A DNA stretch of 64,000 nucleotides from an uncultured Saccharospirillaceae bacterium (GTDB lineage Bacteria > Pseudomonadota > Gammaproteobacteria > Pseudomonadales > Natronospirillaceae). Positions 7,808-16,694 of the stretch are shown here, piece by piece. The translations under genes and the position numbers were made by a program. Where the stretch lies: assembly GCA_913063165.1 (NCBI GenBank), contig CAJXZL010000003.1, forward strand, positions 1-64,000, read 5' to 3'. The notes beneath the pieces were generated by a model, which ran no database searches, had not been told where the DNA came from, and saw nothing but the letters and a program-made list of their open reading frames with translations. Every line of letters starts with the position of its first letter. Position 1 is the stretch's first letter.

Positions 7808-9037
7808 TTAGAATAAGATACGTGATCGAATGGTGCCCTTAACCGCCTTGATCATATCCAGTGCTTTAGCGCCACAATCTTGATCTACTTCAATCACAAC
7901 GTAACCGACACTGGCATTGGTCTGCAAATACTGCGATGAAATATTGATATTGCTTTCCGATAACACCGAGTTAATTTCAGACATGACACCGGGAATGTTG
8001 CGGTGGATATGCAAAATACGGTGCTTATCGTGGTGCGCCGGCAGTGCCACTTCAGGGAAGTTTACCGCAGACACCGAGGTGCCGTTATCCGAGAAGGTAG
8101 CCAGTTTTTCGGCGACTTCTGCCCCAATGTTACGCTGGGCTTCCAAGGTGGAACCCCCAATATGCGGCGTTAAAAAGACATTATCAAAGGCTTGCAAAGG
8201 CGAGACAAAGGGGTCGTCATTACCCCGTGGTTCGACCGGAAATACGTCTACGGCAGCACCCAACAACTTGCCACTGCCCAGCGCGGCAGCTAAGGCGTCA
8301 ATATCGACAACCGTGCCACGAGACGCGTTAATCAGTACTGCGTCTTGTTTCATCAACGCAAATTGTTCGGCGCCCATCATCCATTCGGTAGAGGCGTTTT
8401 CCGGAACATGCATGGTCACCACATCCGACATGGCTAGCAAGGAATTTAAGTCACCGACCGGTTGTGCATTGCCTAACGGCAGTTTATTGGCGACGTCGTA
8501 GTAGCGCACGTGCATGCCCAAACCTTCCGCCAAAATGCCTAGCTGCGTGCCAATGTTACCGTAGCCGATAATACCGAGAACTTTACCGCGACTTTCAAAA
8601 GACTTTTTGGCGTCTTTCATCCAACCGCCACGATGGCATGACGCACTGCGCTCGGCCACACGCCGCAGCAACAGGATCGATTCGGCCAACACCAACTCTG
8701 CCACAGACCGCGTGTTTGAATAGGGGGCGTTGAAGACCACCACGCCCTTTTCAGTCGCGGCGTTGAGATCGACTTGGTTGGTACCAATGCAAAAGCAGCC
8801 TACCGCAATGAGCTTGTCTGCTGCGTCAAATACCGCTTGGGTCAACTGGGTTCGGGACCGAATACCCACAAAATGCGCGGTACGCATTTTTTCGATTAAC
8901 TCTGCTTCAGGCAGCGCCGTGGCCACTTGTTCAATATTGTCATAGCCCGCTCGTAGGAGGACGTCGACAGCCGACTGGTGGATGCCTTCAAGGAGTAAAA
9001 TGCGGATTTTGTTTTTCTTCAGAGACTTGTTGTTCAT
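7808..9037 (-). CDS. serA: D-3-phosphoglycerate dehydrogenase
   Basis: Catalyses the first step of serine synthesis, oxidising 3-phosphoglycerate with NAD+. At 409 residues it matches the Escherichia coli enzyme. Visible are the Rossmann motif GIIGYGNIGTQLG, the catalytic-site segments INASRGTVVD and FLTPHIGGST, and a C-terminal ACT domain (HIHRNIPGVMSEINSVLSES) that mediates serine feedback inhibition. The start at 9037 (MNNKSLKKNKI) has GGAAAG seven bases upstream; an ATG at 9076 lacks this. It is monocistronic or at the head of its unit, followed by a likely terminator. Confidence 0.97.
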   Translation of the reverse strand: MNNKSLKKNKIRILLLEGIHQSAVDVLLRAGYDNIEQVATALPEAELIEKMRTAHFVGIRSRTQLTQAVFDAADKLIAVGCFCIGTNQVDLNAATEKGVVVFNAPYSNTRSVAELVLAESILLLRRVAERSASCHRGGWMKDAKKSFESRGKVLGIIGYGNIGTQLGILAEGLGMHVRYYDVANKLPLGNAQPVGDLNSLLAMSDVVTMHVPENASTEWMMGAEQFALMKQDAVLINASRGTVVDIDALAAALGSGKLLGAAVDVFPVEPRGNDDPFVSPLQAFDNVFLTPHIGGSTLEAQRNIGAEVAEKLATFSDNGTSVSAVNFPEVALPAHHDKHRILHIHRNIPGVMSEINSVLSESNINISSQYLQTNASVGYVVIEVDQDCGAKALDMIKAVKGTIRSRILF

Positions 9038-9136
9038 GTTGACGCTTTCCAATTGGCTTATGTGGTGGCGATTCAAAAGTGGCTTGTGGTTGCCGCACAG
9101 TTTAGCACGGCCAACACAATCCCTACAGGCGTCTTG

Positions 9137-10633
9137 TTAGTACGCATTGCGTAAATAACGCGCATGTACATGGTCTATAAAATACTGCGGATCGGTAGTC
9201 TGACCCGTTGCCTGCGTCATCAATTCAGGGGTTGATAACAAGGAGGCTTTTTTCCAAATATGGGTGCTGAGCCAATCACGCACAAACGAGACATCGCCAG
9301 CCGCGAGTCTGGCTTCCCAATCACCGTGCACCTGTTTGATCTGGGCGAACTGTTGGGCTGCGTTAAGGGCACCCAGTGTATAACTCGGGAAGTAGCCAAA
9401 GGCACCACCGGCCCAATGCACGTCTTGCATACAGCCATCTTTGAAATTACCACGGGTATCTAGCCCCAAATAATGCATCATGCCGTTGTCCCATAGCTCA
9501 GGAATATCACGGGTCTTGATGCCGCCATTCATCAGTGCGCTTTCAATCTCATGGCGCAGAATGACATGCAGCGGATAGGTAACTTCATCTGCCTCAACGC
9601 GAATCAAGCCAGGCGCAACATGGGTATAATGGCGCCACAGTTGCGCAGCACTGATCGATTGGGTGCTGGGTAAATGCTGGTGCACCTGAGGCGCAAAGTG
9701 GGCCACAAAGGGTTTCGCCAAGAACACTTGTTTTTCAAACAACAGGCTTTGGCTTTCATGAATACTCATAGACCGCGCTTGGCCGACCGGTAATCCCGAC
9801 CAGGCCAATGGCAATCCGGCTTCATAGCTGGCATGACCGGTTTCATGAGCGGTGGCCAACAGGGCCTCTGCAAATTCTGTGGTGCGGTAGCGCGTAGTAA
9901 TACGCTGATCACCCAAACCGCCTGTGCTGAACGGATGCGCGCTCACGTCTAAGCGGCCACTGTCGAAATTAAAGCCCAGCACCGCCATCAGTGCGCGACT
10001 GAGCTGCTCCTGCTGTGCAATGTCGAAAGGACCCTGTAGGGGTTCCAATGGAGTCTGTTTCTGTTGGATTTCTTGTAACAGTGGCGGCAGCGCTTCTTTG
10101 AGCGTGGTAAACACCGAGCCAATAAGTGCGCTGGTATCACCGGTTGAATACAGGTCGAGCATGGCATCATAGGGGGTTTCGAAACGGCCGTTTCCAGCTT
10201 CTTTGCGAATCGCCGCTTCTTGCTGCGCCAAGCCCACGACGGTGTCTAGCTTCGGTAAAAATCCCGCCCAATTGTTGTCGGCTCGCAAGCCCCGCCAATC
10301 ATGCTCACAGTGCGATGCCGCCAGTGACTGCGCTCTTACCAAATCACCGGGCATACAGGCTGCTTGCTGCCATTGACGCCGCATTTCAAACAGGCTGACC
10401 TGCTGATCTGCTGTTAAGGCTTCTTCCTCGGCGGACGCAAACCAATCGGACAACTCGGGGCTGGTCAGTAGCTCATGCCCCATGCCCGCCAACTCTGACA
10501 GTGCCTCACTGCGGGCTGCGTTGCCGCCATTGGGCATCATGACCTGTTGGTCCCACGACAGAAATGTTTGCGCGTGCTGTAAGTGGCCTAATTTTTTAAA
10601 ACGCCCTACCAGTGCATCGTAGTGTTTGCTCAT
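9137..10633 (-). CDS. M32-family metallocarboxypeptidase (carboxypeptidase Taq type)
   Basis: A 498-residue cytosolic zinc peptidase that removes C-terminal residues from peptides. The zinc motif is HETGH (in ATAHETGHASYE), followed by the family segment SIHESQSLLFEKQV that carries the third ligand and catalytic residues. RVEADEVTYPLHVILR and the C-terminal GYFPSYTLGALNAAQ are also typical of M32. Start chosen at 10633 (MSKHYDALVGRF) after GAGGAA; a Met directly before it is an equal alternative. It lies between serA and the Nudix gene with no overlap. Confidence 0.92.
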   Translation of the reverse strand: MSKHYDALVGRFKKLGHLQHAQTFLSWDQQVMMPNGGNAARSEALSELAGMGHELLTSPELSDWFASAEEEALTADQQVSLFEMRRQWQQAACMPGDLVRAQSLAASHCEHDWRGLRADNNWAGFLPKLDTVVGLAQQEAAIRKEAGNGRFETPYDAMLDLYSTGDTSALIGSVFTTLKEALPPLLQEIQQKQTPLEPLQGPFDIAQQEQLSRALMAVLGFNFDSGRLDVSAHPFSTGGLGDQRITTRYRTTEFAEALLATAHETGHASYEAGLPLAWSGLPVGQARSMSIHESQSLLFEKQVFLAKPFVAHFAPQVHQHLPSTQSISAAQLWRHYTHVAPGLIRVEADEVTYPLHVILRHEIESALMNGGIKTRDIPELWDNGMMHYLGLDTRGNFKDGCMQDVHWAGGAFGYFPSYTLGALNAAQQFAQIKQVHGDWEARLAAGDVSFVRDWLSTHIWKKASLLSTPELMTQATGQTTDPQYFIDHVHARYLRNAY

Positions 10634-10728
10634 CATTTCCTCGGCATATCCGCATGCAATTATGGGCAAAGACTGTGCCTAACCTTGCACAACATTGCAA
10701 GACAACAGGCTGGGCTAGTCGGGCTTGT

Positions 10729-11295
10729 TTACCGGTTTGTTAGGGTTTTATTCACCATGCGCCAAATGGACGCTTCATGGGTGACTCGGTCAATGGCTTC
10801 ACGGTCCATCCAAGCCAATTCATGCGACTCATCACTGAGGATCGTGTGAGTTTGCGATGACTCGAACCAAAATCGGATATCCATGTGGTCGTGCGCCGCC
10901 AATGACCCACGCGCAGGGATACCGTGTATGTCGATATCAAAAATACCCTCTGATACCAACCGGGCATCCGCCAAGCCAGTTTCTTCGCGCAGTTCACGCA
11001 GGCTAGCAGCGGGAAGGCTGGTGTCATTGGATTCAACATGCCCGCCGGGCTGCACCCAGATATCAAGCTTCTTATGGTGCAGTAGCAGCGCCTTTTGTCG
11101 GCTAGGGTCTGTAACCCAAGCCGATGCTGTGATGTGCGCTATCGGAGTCAGTCGGTCTGCAAAGGCAGGGGTCTCACTCACAAATTGCACGATTCGCTCC
11201 AGTGCGTGCAACTCATCCGCATCCTGTGGACGATACGCTGCTAACAAAGCCAACACTGGGGCGGTATCGAGGTGCATCGGGTCTAGCTCTGACAT
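10729..11295 (-). CDS. Nudix hydrolase
   Basis: A 188-residue hydrolase of the Nudix superfamily, which cleaves nucleoside diphosphates linked to another moiety. The Nudix box is GGHVESNDTSLPAASLRELR followed by EETGL, the variant with one extra residue between the glycine and the RE pair. Its ATG at 11295 directly abuts the pspC stop (TAA at 11298-11296), so translation is probably coupled to the psp operon and the gene would be induced with it. The substrate is not predictable from sequence. Confidence 0.85.
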   Translation of the reverse strand: MSELDPMHLDTAPVLALLAAYRPQDADELHALERIVQFVSETPAFADRLTPIAHITASAWVTDPSRQKALLLHHKKLDIWVQPGGHVESNDTSLPAASLRELREETGLADARLVSEGIFDIDIHGIPARGSLAAHDHMDIRFWFESSQTHTILSDESHELAWMDREAIDRVTHEASIWRMVNKTLTNR

Positions 11296-11748
11296 TTAAC
11301 GTTCCTTTTTATCTAGGTCAGCGAAGGCTTGATCGACACTGAATTTTGATGAAGTGACATATCGTTCCATCGCTTCTACGCGCTGCAACGCCTCTTTTAA
11401 GCGCTTTTGCGCCGATTGTAATCGGTCAGAGGCGGCATCCGAGTACTTAAACATTTTTTTTGGGCGATACTGGTGCCTCTTTTCATCGTATTCATAGGCC
11501 AAGGGTGCTTCGTCGCTGCGATCAGCCAACAGCACCCAACCAGCGACGTAGGCAAATACCGCTAGACCATTAAGAAAAATGAATCCTGCCAAAAACGCCA
11601 AGCGGACTACCCAGTTGTCGACATCAAAATGCTCAGCAATGCCGGCACACACGCCAGCGATATGGCCTTCTTCTTTGTTGCGATAGAGGTTCAAGCCCCA
11701 GCCTTCACGCTTGCGTTCATCGATCGAATATTTACGTTGTGTTTTCAT
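11296..11748 (-). CDS. pspC: Phage shock protein C
   Basis: A 150-residue inner-membrane protein. The PspC domain is plain: LYRNKEEGHIAGVCAGIAEH, then the transmembrane stretch VRLAFLAGFIFLNGLAVFAY. The rest is a cytoplasmic or periplasmic helical tail ending in a predicted coiled coil (SDRLQSAQKRLKEALQRVEA). With PspB it senses envelope stress and releases PspF from PspA. It is third in pspA-pspB-pspC-nudix. Confidence 0.93.
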   Translation of the reverse strand: MKTQRKYSIDERKREGWGLNLYRNKEEGHIAGVCAGIAEHFDVDNWVVRLAFLAGFIFLNGLAVFAYVAGWVLLADRSDEAPLAYEYDEKRHQYRPKKMFKYSDAASDRLQSAQKRLKEALQRVEAMERYVTSSKFSVDQAFADLDKKER

Positions 11749-11773
11749 TGTCTGTTTCCCCTGGTCATGGCCG

Positions 11774-11995
11774 TTATCGGCTTTTCCATTGCGGTGAGTC
11801 GGCGTCGAGGATGCGCTCTAACGCATCAATGCGGTCAGTCAGCTTGTCGACGGTGCGCAACATATCATCGATAACCACACGGTCTTGTTCATTGAGGCCC
11901 TTGCTCGAACGGCCGGCACTCTTGTAATGCATGACAATCCAAATGGGCGCAACAACAACCATAAACAATACGGTGGGTACAAAAATAAAGTCCAT
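11774..11995 (-). CDS. pspB: Phage shock protein B
   Basis: A 73-residue PspB, the usual length. One N-terminal transmembrane helix (VPTVLFMVVVAPIWIVMHY) is followed by a cytoplasmic coiled coil (DDMLRTVDKLTDRIDALERI). It works with PspC as the membrane sensor of the phage shock response. It lies between pspA and pspC on the same strand. Confidence 0.93.
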   Translation of the reverse strand: MDFIFVPTVLFMVVVAPIWIVMHYKSAGRSSKGLNEQDRVVIDDMLRTVDKLTDRIDALERILDADSPQWKSR

Positions 11996-12045
11996 GTCCT
12001 ATCTCCTCATTATGCGGTTTATCTTACAGCGCAAACGCCATCAGT

Positions 12046-12717
12046 TTAGCTTTTGGATGACATTTTGGCTTTTAATGCGTCAAGTTCGGCATTGAGTGCA
12101 TCGTTTTGGGCCAAGGTTTCAAATTCTGACGCCAAATCCTGCCGCTGTACGTCGCCCAATGACATGGCTTCCAACTGCCCTTCTAAATCATCCACGCGGC
12201 GTTCAAAATGTTCAAATTTTTCAAAGGCGGCATCTAGGGCATCTCGGTGCAATGCGCGTTTGACGCGAATCCGGCTTTGTACACTGGTTTGGCGTAAGTT
12301 GACCGCTTTTTGCTTGGCCTTGGCATCCTGTAACTTCACCTGTAGCTGTTCAACTTCTTCCTGTAAGTGCTGGACATGCCCATCTAGGTGCTGCAGTTCT
12401 TCCGACAGTGCCGCATGGTCTTGCTCAATCAATTTCTTTTCACTCAAGGCGGCACGCGCCAAATCATCGCGGCCTTTCTCGATGGCCAATTCTGCTCGGG
12501 CTTCCCAAGAGCTAATGTCCTCTTGCATGCTAGCCAGTTTGCGCGACAGCGTTTTGCGATCTGCGATTACCCGCGCACTGCTGGTGCGCACTTCGATCAG
12601 GGTGTCCTCCATTTCTTGAATAATCAGGCGGATCATTTTCTTTGGATCCTCGGCCTTATCCAGAAGGGCGGTGAGGTTGGAATTCACAATATCAGTCATT
12701 CTTGAAAAAATACTCAT
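12046..12717 (-). CDS. pspA: Phage shock protein A
   Basis: A 223-residue PspA/IM30-family protein that binds stressed inner membranes and, when free, inhibits PspF. The conserved N-terminal amphipathic helix (MSIFSRMTDIVNSNLTALLD) and the EDPKKMIRLIIQEME segment are present, followed by long coiled coils. Start at 12717 is preceded by CAGGAGATACACC; the ATG at 12738 would add seven atypical residues. It is first in the operon, downstream of a predicted sigma-54 promoter. Confidence 0.95.
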   Translation of the reverse strand: MSIFSRMTDIVNSNLTALLDKAEDPKKMIRLIIQEMEDTLIEVRTSSARVIADRKTLSRKLASMQEDISSWEARAELAIEKGRDDLARAALSEKKLIEQDHAALSEELQHLDGHVQHLQEEVEQLQVKLQDAKAKQKAVNLRQTSVQSRIRVKRALHRDALDAAFEKFEHFERRVDDLEGQLEAMSLGDVQRQDLASEFETLAQNDALNAELDALKAKMSSKS

Positions 12718-12765
12718 GGTGTATCTCCTGTCTTTCAATCAATTGGTACCACTGCCAATAGGCAT

Positions 12766-12782
12766 TTCAGGATTCGTGCCAA
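12766..12782 (-). promoter_or_regulatory. Predicted sigma-54 promoter of the psp operon
   Basis: On the minus strand TTGGCACGAATCCTGAA has a perfect -24 element (TTGGCAC) and a weak -12, spaced as in the Escherichia coli pspA promoter, which also departs from consensus at -12. It lies about 50 bases before the pspA start and faces away from pspF. Confidence 0.55.
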
Positions 12783-12850
12783 CTCTGCCATTTATCCGCT
12801 GAAGCCAGACCCACACTGGCGCTCGTTAGGCGACCAGCTAGGCCATTGGT

Positions 12851-12879
12851 TTGTCATATTGGTAATAAAAACCTATAGT
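12851..12879 (+). promoter_or_regulatory. Predicted sigma-70 promoter of pspF
   Basis: TTGTCA and TATAGT are separated by 17 bases, close to consensus, about 35 bases before the pspF start. The flanks carry repeated TTGGT/ACCAA elements (ATTGGTTTG, ATTGGTAATAA, AACCAAATAA, CTGGTAATAA). These may be PspF enhancer sites that would also autorepress pspF, as known in Escherichia coli. Confidence 0.6.
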
Positions 12880-12915
12880 TGGCATAAATAACCAAATAAA
12901 CTGGTAATAAATCCC

Positions 12916-13920
12916 ATGAAGAAACCCAATATGGTAGGCACATCGGCCGCATTGGCGGCGGTTTTAGAGCACACCTCGTTGCTGGCTACCATTGATCGGC
13001 CCATATTGATTCAGGGCGAACGTGGCACTGGGAAAGAGTTGATCGCTGAGCGGCTGCACTATTTATCGGCACGCTGGGGCCACCCCTTCATTAAAATCAA
13101 TTGCGCGGCTTTTACTGAGACCCTGTTAGATTCAGAATTGTTCGGGCATGAAGCCGGGGCGTTTACCGGGGCGCGAAAGGCCCATATTGGACGATTTGAA
13201 CGCGCACAGGGCGGCACCCTCCTGCTCGATGAATTGGGCACCATGTCGGCGCAATTACAGGAAAAGCTGTTACGGGTGATCGAGTATGGTGAATTTGAAC
13301 GGGTCGGTGGCACACACACCCGCACCTGCGACGTGCGCGTCATTGGCGCTACCCATGACCACTTGCCGACACTGGCAGATCAGGGGCGCTTTCGGTGGGA
13401 TTTACTGGATCGGCTGTCGTTTGATGTCATTGCTGTACCGCCGTTACGCATGCGCGCAGAGGACATTGCAGAACTGGCCGATTACTTTGCCATTCGATTG
13501 AGCCATGAGCTCCAGTGGGCTGATTTTCCCGGTTTCTCCCAAGCAGCCTATCAACAGCTCGCCGAACACCGGTGGCCTGGCAATGTGCGAGAGTTGCGAA
13601 ATGTGGTCGAGCGCTCGGTGTTTCACCACAACGATCCTGACCACTTGGTCGACCAGTTGATAATGAATCCATTTGCAACCGCCAGCACCACGACATCAGC
13701 ACCCGCGGTGGTTGATAAAAGCGAGGTGGCAACCTTGTCGGAACAGGCATTACCCGCTGACTTTAATCTAGCGGTAGATCACTATAAGAAAGGGTTGCTA
13801 GTCGCGGCACTTCGACAGCATCGCTACCAACAAACACGCACTGCAGACGCTCTGGGTTTAAGCTATGACCAATTGCGTCATCTGATTCGCAAATACCAGC
13901 TCAGCACGTCTGCTGACTAA
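12916..13920 (+). CDS. pspF: Phage shock operon transcriptional activator PspF
   Basis: A 334-residue sigma-54-dependent activator without a regulatory N-terminal domain, as expected for PspF. It begins directly with the AAA+ core: Walker A GERGTGKE, the sigma-54 contact loop GAFTGA, and Walker B-type GGTLLLDELG. The arginine-finger region is RFRWDLLDRLSFDV. A C-terminal Fis-type helix-turn-helix follows (RYQQTRTADALGLSYDQLRH). It is divergent from pspA. PspA normally binds the AAA+ core to keep it inactive. Confidence 0.95.
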   Translation: MKKPNMVGTSAALAAVLEHTSLLATIDRPILIQGERGTGKELIAERLHYLSARWGHPFIKINCAAFTETLLDSELFGHEAGAFTGARKAHIGRFERAQGGTLLLDELGTMSAQLQEKLLRVIEYGEFERVGGTHTRTCDVRVIGATHDHLPTLADQGRFRWDLLDRLSFDVIAVPPLRMRAEDIAELADYFAIRLSHELQWADFPGFSQAAYQQLAEHRWPGNVRELRNVVERSVFHHNDPDHLVDQLIMNPFATASTTTSAPAVVDKSEVATLSEQALPADFNLAVDHYKKGLLVAALRQHRYQQTRTADALGLSYDQLRHLIRKYQLSTSAD

Positions 13921-13926
13921 TCCGGT

Positions 13927-16104
13927 CTAGATCGCCGTCAGCTTGGCGTACTGCAACATCAACTCTTTGGTGCCTTCATTTTCAAATGCCACGGTTACCG
14001 AGGTGTTGGCACCTGCGCCGGCCGCGGCAAGGATGATACCGTCTCCGAAAATAGGATGACGTACCGCGCTGCCGAGCTGAAAGCCTGCTTGTCCCATGGC
14101 CATCGGCATGGGTTCTGCCAGCCGGCCACCCATGCTGCTAAAGGTGGGCTTTACGCTTAGGGTAGGACGCACCGCTTCAATCAATTCCGACGGGATTTCT
14201 TCGATAAAACGTGACGGCCGGTTGCGGTTGTCATTGCCATACAGACGCCGACTCTCGGCATAGGTCAAACACAGGTGTTTCTTAGCACGGGTGATACCCA
14301 CGTAACACAGTCGCCGCTCTTCATCGACGCCTTCGCGCACATCCAAACTCATGCGGTGAGGAAACAGATTTTCTTCCAGGCCCGCAATAAACACATGATC
14401 GAACTCCAATCCTTTGGCGGCATGCAAGGTCATCAGGTGGACACTGTCTTCATGTTCAGCCGCCTGTCCTTCGCCTGCATCGAGTGAGGCTTCTGACAAA
14501 AAGGCATCCAAAGGGGTGAGTTCGCCGGCGACATCTTCGTAGTTGCGACTGGCGTTGACCACTTCCTGCATGTTTTCGAGTCGCGAACGGGCCTTGTCTG
14601 CGCCCTCTTTTTCGAAATGCTGAGCCAAACCGGTGGTTTCAATCACCACTTTACAGAGCGCACTCAGGGTCAGCTCACTCTCTGATGCCTGAGGATCTAG
14701 GCTTTTGATCAATTCTTGGAACGCATGCGCAGACCCACCGGCTCGGCCTTTTAGCTGGCCTTTTTGGAGCAACAACAGGGTGGCATCCCACAGCGAACAG
14801 CCTTCATCTCTGGCTGTGCTGCGTAACAGTTCCACCGACTTTGCACCAATACCTCGGGCTGGCACATTGATCACGCGCTCAAACGCCGCATCATCGTTTC
14901 GGTTGGCAATAAGTCGCAAATAGGCCAACACATTGCGTACCTCAAGGCGCTCATAGAAACGCACCCCGCCATAAATTCGGTAAGGAATTTGGCCACGAAT
15001 GAGTGCTTCTTCCAGCACACGCGACTGTGCGTTTGAACGATAGAGCAGCGCCACATCACTGGCAATTACCCCACCGTCGAGCTGCGATTCAATGCTGTCT
15101 GCAATATAGCCCGCTTCGTCTTGTTCGTTATAGGCCGCATAAAGGCGAATCGGTTCACCACCATCGTCCTCTGTCCATAAGTCTTTTCCAAGCCGCTTGC
15201 TGTTGTTGCTGATGACCGCATTGGCAGCTTTCAGAATGACCGCGGTGGAGCGGTAATTTTGCTCAAGCTTGACCATTTCGGTGTCTGGATAGTCATCCTG
15301 TATCTGCCAGATATTTTCAACCCGGGCGCCACGCCAACCATAAATAGATTGGTCGTCGTCACCGACGACGGTCAACCCAACGGTGTCGCCGCACAGCACG
15401 CGTAGCCAGGCATATTGAATCCGGTTGGTATCTTGAAACTCGTCGACCAACACATGCTGAAATTGCTGCTGGTAATGGGCCAATACCGTTGGGTTGTTGA
15501 GCCACAATTCATGCGCCCGCAACAGCAGCTCGCCAAAATCGACCAAACCACTGCGGAAACACAGTGCCTCATAGGCGACATAAATGCGGCGCTGCCAACT
15601 CAGGTGCACATCGGCTGTTTCTGGCACATATTGGGCGCGCAGCCCTTCGTCTTTATAGCCATTAATGGTCCACTGCATCTGCTTGGCATCGATGAGGTCA
15701 TCGGGTACAGCCAACTCGCGGATAATCCGCTTTACCAGACGCAGTTGGTCGTCGCTGTCCAGTACTTGAAAGTTTTCAGGCAGATTGACAGCACGCCAAT
15801 GGGCTTTCAGTAACCGGTGCGCGATGCCATGAAAGGTGCCAATCCACATGCCATAAGGCTGGTGCGGCAGCAGTTCCTCCACCCGCGACTTCATTTCTCT
15901 TGCAGCCTTGTTGGTAAAGGTCACCGCCATCACACCATGCGGCGTAGCCTGCCCCGTTTCGACCAACCACGCGATACGGTGTGTTAACACCCGCGTTTTA
16001 CCACTGCCAGCGCCGGCCAATACCACCACATGCTTTGAATCGGTCTTTACCGCTTGCTGCTGCGGCGCATTGAGCTGTGCGATTTTTTCAACAATGTCAG
16101 ACAT
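13927..16104 (-). CDS. uvrD: DNA helicase II (UvrD)
   Basis: A 725-residue SF1A helicase of nucleotide excision and mismatch repair, close to the length of Escherichia coli UvrD. Motifs are in order: AGAGSGKTRVLTHR (Walker A), VMAVTFTNKAAREMK, VDEFQDTN, VVGDDDQSIYGWRGA, QNYRST, VHLMTLHAAKGLEFDHVF and CYVGITRAKKHL. The C-terminal tail carries the UvrD-type GSAVRHPIFGDGII segment. Start at 16104 (MSDIVEKIAQ) follows AGGAAGG; an ATG at 16200 would overlap the regulatory region. A LexA box lies about 80 bases upstream. Convergent with pspF. Confidence 0.97.
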   Translation of the reverse strand: MSDIVEKIAQLNAPQQQAVKTDSKHVVVLAGAGSGKTRVLTHRIAWLVETGQATPHGVMAVTFTNKAAREMKSRVEELLPHQPYGMWIGTFHGIAHRLLKAHWRAVNLPENFQVLDSDDQLRLVKRIIRELAVPDDLIDAKQMQWTINGYKDEGLRAQYVPETADVHLSWQRRIYVAYEALCFRSGLVDFGELLLRAHELWLNNPTVLAHYQQQFQHVLVDEFQDTNRIQYAWLRVLCGDTVGLTVVGDDDQSIYGWRGARVENIWQIQDDYPDTEMVKLEQNYRSTAVILKAANAVISNNSKRLGKDLWTEDDGGEPIRLYAAYNEQDEAGYIADSIESQLDGGVIASDVALLYRSNAQSRVLEEALIRGQIPYRIYGGVRFYERLEVRNVLAYLRLIANRNDDAAFERVINVPARGIGAKSVELLRSTARDEGCSLWDATLLLLQKGQLKGRAGGSAHAFQELIKSLDPQASESELTLSALCKVVIETTGLAQHFEKEGADKARSRLENMQEVVNASRNYEDVAGELTPLDAFLSEASLDAGEGQAAEHEDSVHLMTLHAAKGLEFDHVFIAGLEENLFPHRMSLDVREGVDEERRLCYVGITRAKKHLCLTYAESRRLYGNDNRNRPSRFIEEIPSELIEAVRPTLSVKPTFSSMGGRLAEPMPMAMGQAGFQLGSAVRHPIFGDGIILAAAGAGANTSVTVAFENEGTKELMLQYAKLTAI

Positions 16105-16181
16105 GAACCTTCCTAAAAATGATACGGGCGCGCGCGTCGGCATATTCGGCGCATTGACTCTGCCTATCATAACGGATGCGC

Positions 16182-16197
16182 CTGTATATGAATACAG
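16182..16197. promoter_or_regulatory. LexA (SOS) box upstream of uvrD
   Basis: CTGTATATGAATACAG is a full match to CTGT-N8-ACAG with an AT-rich core. It lies about 80 bases upstream of the uvrD start, just upstream of a TATGAT -10-like element on the minus strand (16166-16171). SOS control of uvrD is known in Escherichia coli. Confidence 0.75.
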
Positions 16198-16303
16198 CAT
16201 TTGTGTGGTAAATGTGCCTCAGGAGCACCGATTAGGCCAACCCTTTGCTGGCACCCTGAACGATTTGGATTCTCTGCTTTGCGTCAATTTTGCTGTGCCA
16301 AAA

Positions 16304-16332
16304 TTTTAACATTTCCGTTTTTGTGGTATAGT
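16304..16332 (+). promoter_or_regulatory. Predicted promoter of the PA3496-like gene (extended -10)
   Basis: An extended -10 (TGGTATAGT, hexamer 16327-16332) with an upstream TTTTAA/TTAACA -35-like element 15-17 bases away. The start codon is about 145 bases downstream, so the mRNA would have a long 5' leader containing the 40-base-spaced repeats. Confidence 0.45.
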
Positions 16333-16393
16333 ATCGCGCGATTGACCTATACCTAAAAAAATAATGAATACTATCGGGCAATTGACATAGACG
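16330..16393 (+). repeat. Imperfect 24-base direct repeat, 40-base period
   Basis: Copies at 16330-16353 and 16370-16393 share the pattern A[G/C]TATCG[C/G]GC[G/A]ATTGAC, then [C/A]TA[T/G]AC, with 18 of 24 positions identical. The second copy contains a perfect TTGACA. The period is close to four helical turns. It lies in the 371-base gap between uvrD and the PA3496-like gene. Confidence 0.6.
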
Positions 16394-16475
16394 ACGAAGC
16401 CACTGGCTTTATTCGGGTCACAGGATTTACCTGAACGTCTACTGCCTGCGAACATGAAAAAAGGAGCTGTCTTTC

Positions 16476-16667
16476 ATGACTCAGAATCTGTTTGAATTAG
16501 AACTGGCCAATATCGAAGATAATACCATGCACCGCGCAACGGAATCTTCGGCGACCAAGAGAGAAAACAACCACCGTAAATTGGCCGCTCGCCGGGCAAT
16601 TGAAGACCACTTAGAAGAATTGCGCTTACGTCGTGATGTCGGTGCAGCGGAGCTCAACTTCCTGTAA
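16476..16667 (+). CDS. Small basic protein, PA3496-like
   Basis: A 63-residue protein with a disordered, polar N-terminus and a basic C-terminal helix (KLAARRAIEDHLEELRLRRD). The C-terminal pattern resembles the PA3496 family of short gammaproteobacterial proteins, sometimes labelled putative envelope integrity proteins; I am recalling this and cannot confirm it. AGGAG lies nine bases before the ATG. There is no signal peptide or transmembrane helix. It stands alone between uvrD and cysQ. Confidence 0.65.
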   Translation: MTQNLFELELANIEDNTMHRATESSATKRENNHRKLAARRAIEDHLEELRLRRDVGAAELNFL

Positions 16668-16694
16668 CAAACGACCGACGGTACGCTATGTTTG

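Noticed and set aside
12053-12619. 188-codon Ser/Cys-rich frame opposite pspA
   Set aside because: Antisense of the coiled-coil coding sequence of PspA; its composition is typical of a shadow frame.
15415-15813. Long plus-strand open frame (132 codons) opposite uvrD
   Set aside because: It lies wholly antisense to conserved helicase motifs and has no ribosome site or recognisable product; a shadow of uvrD.
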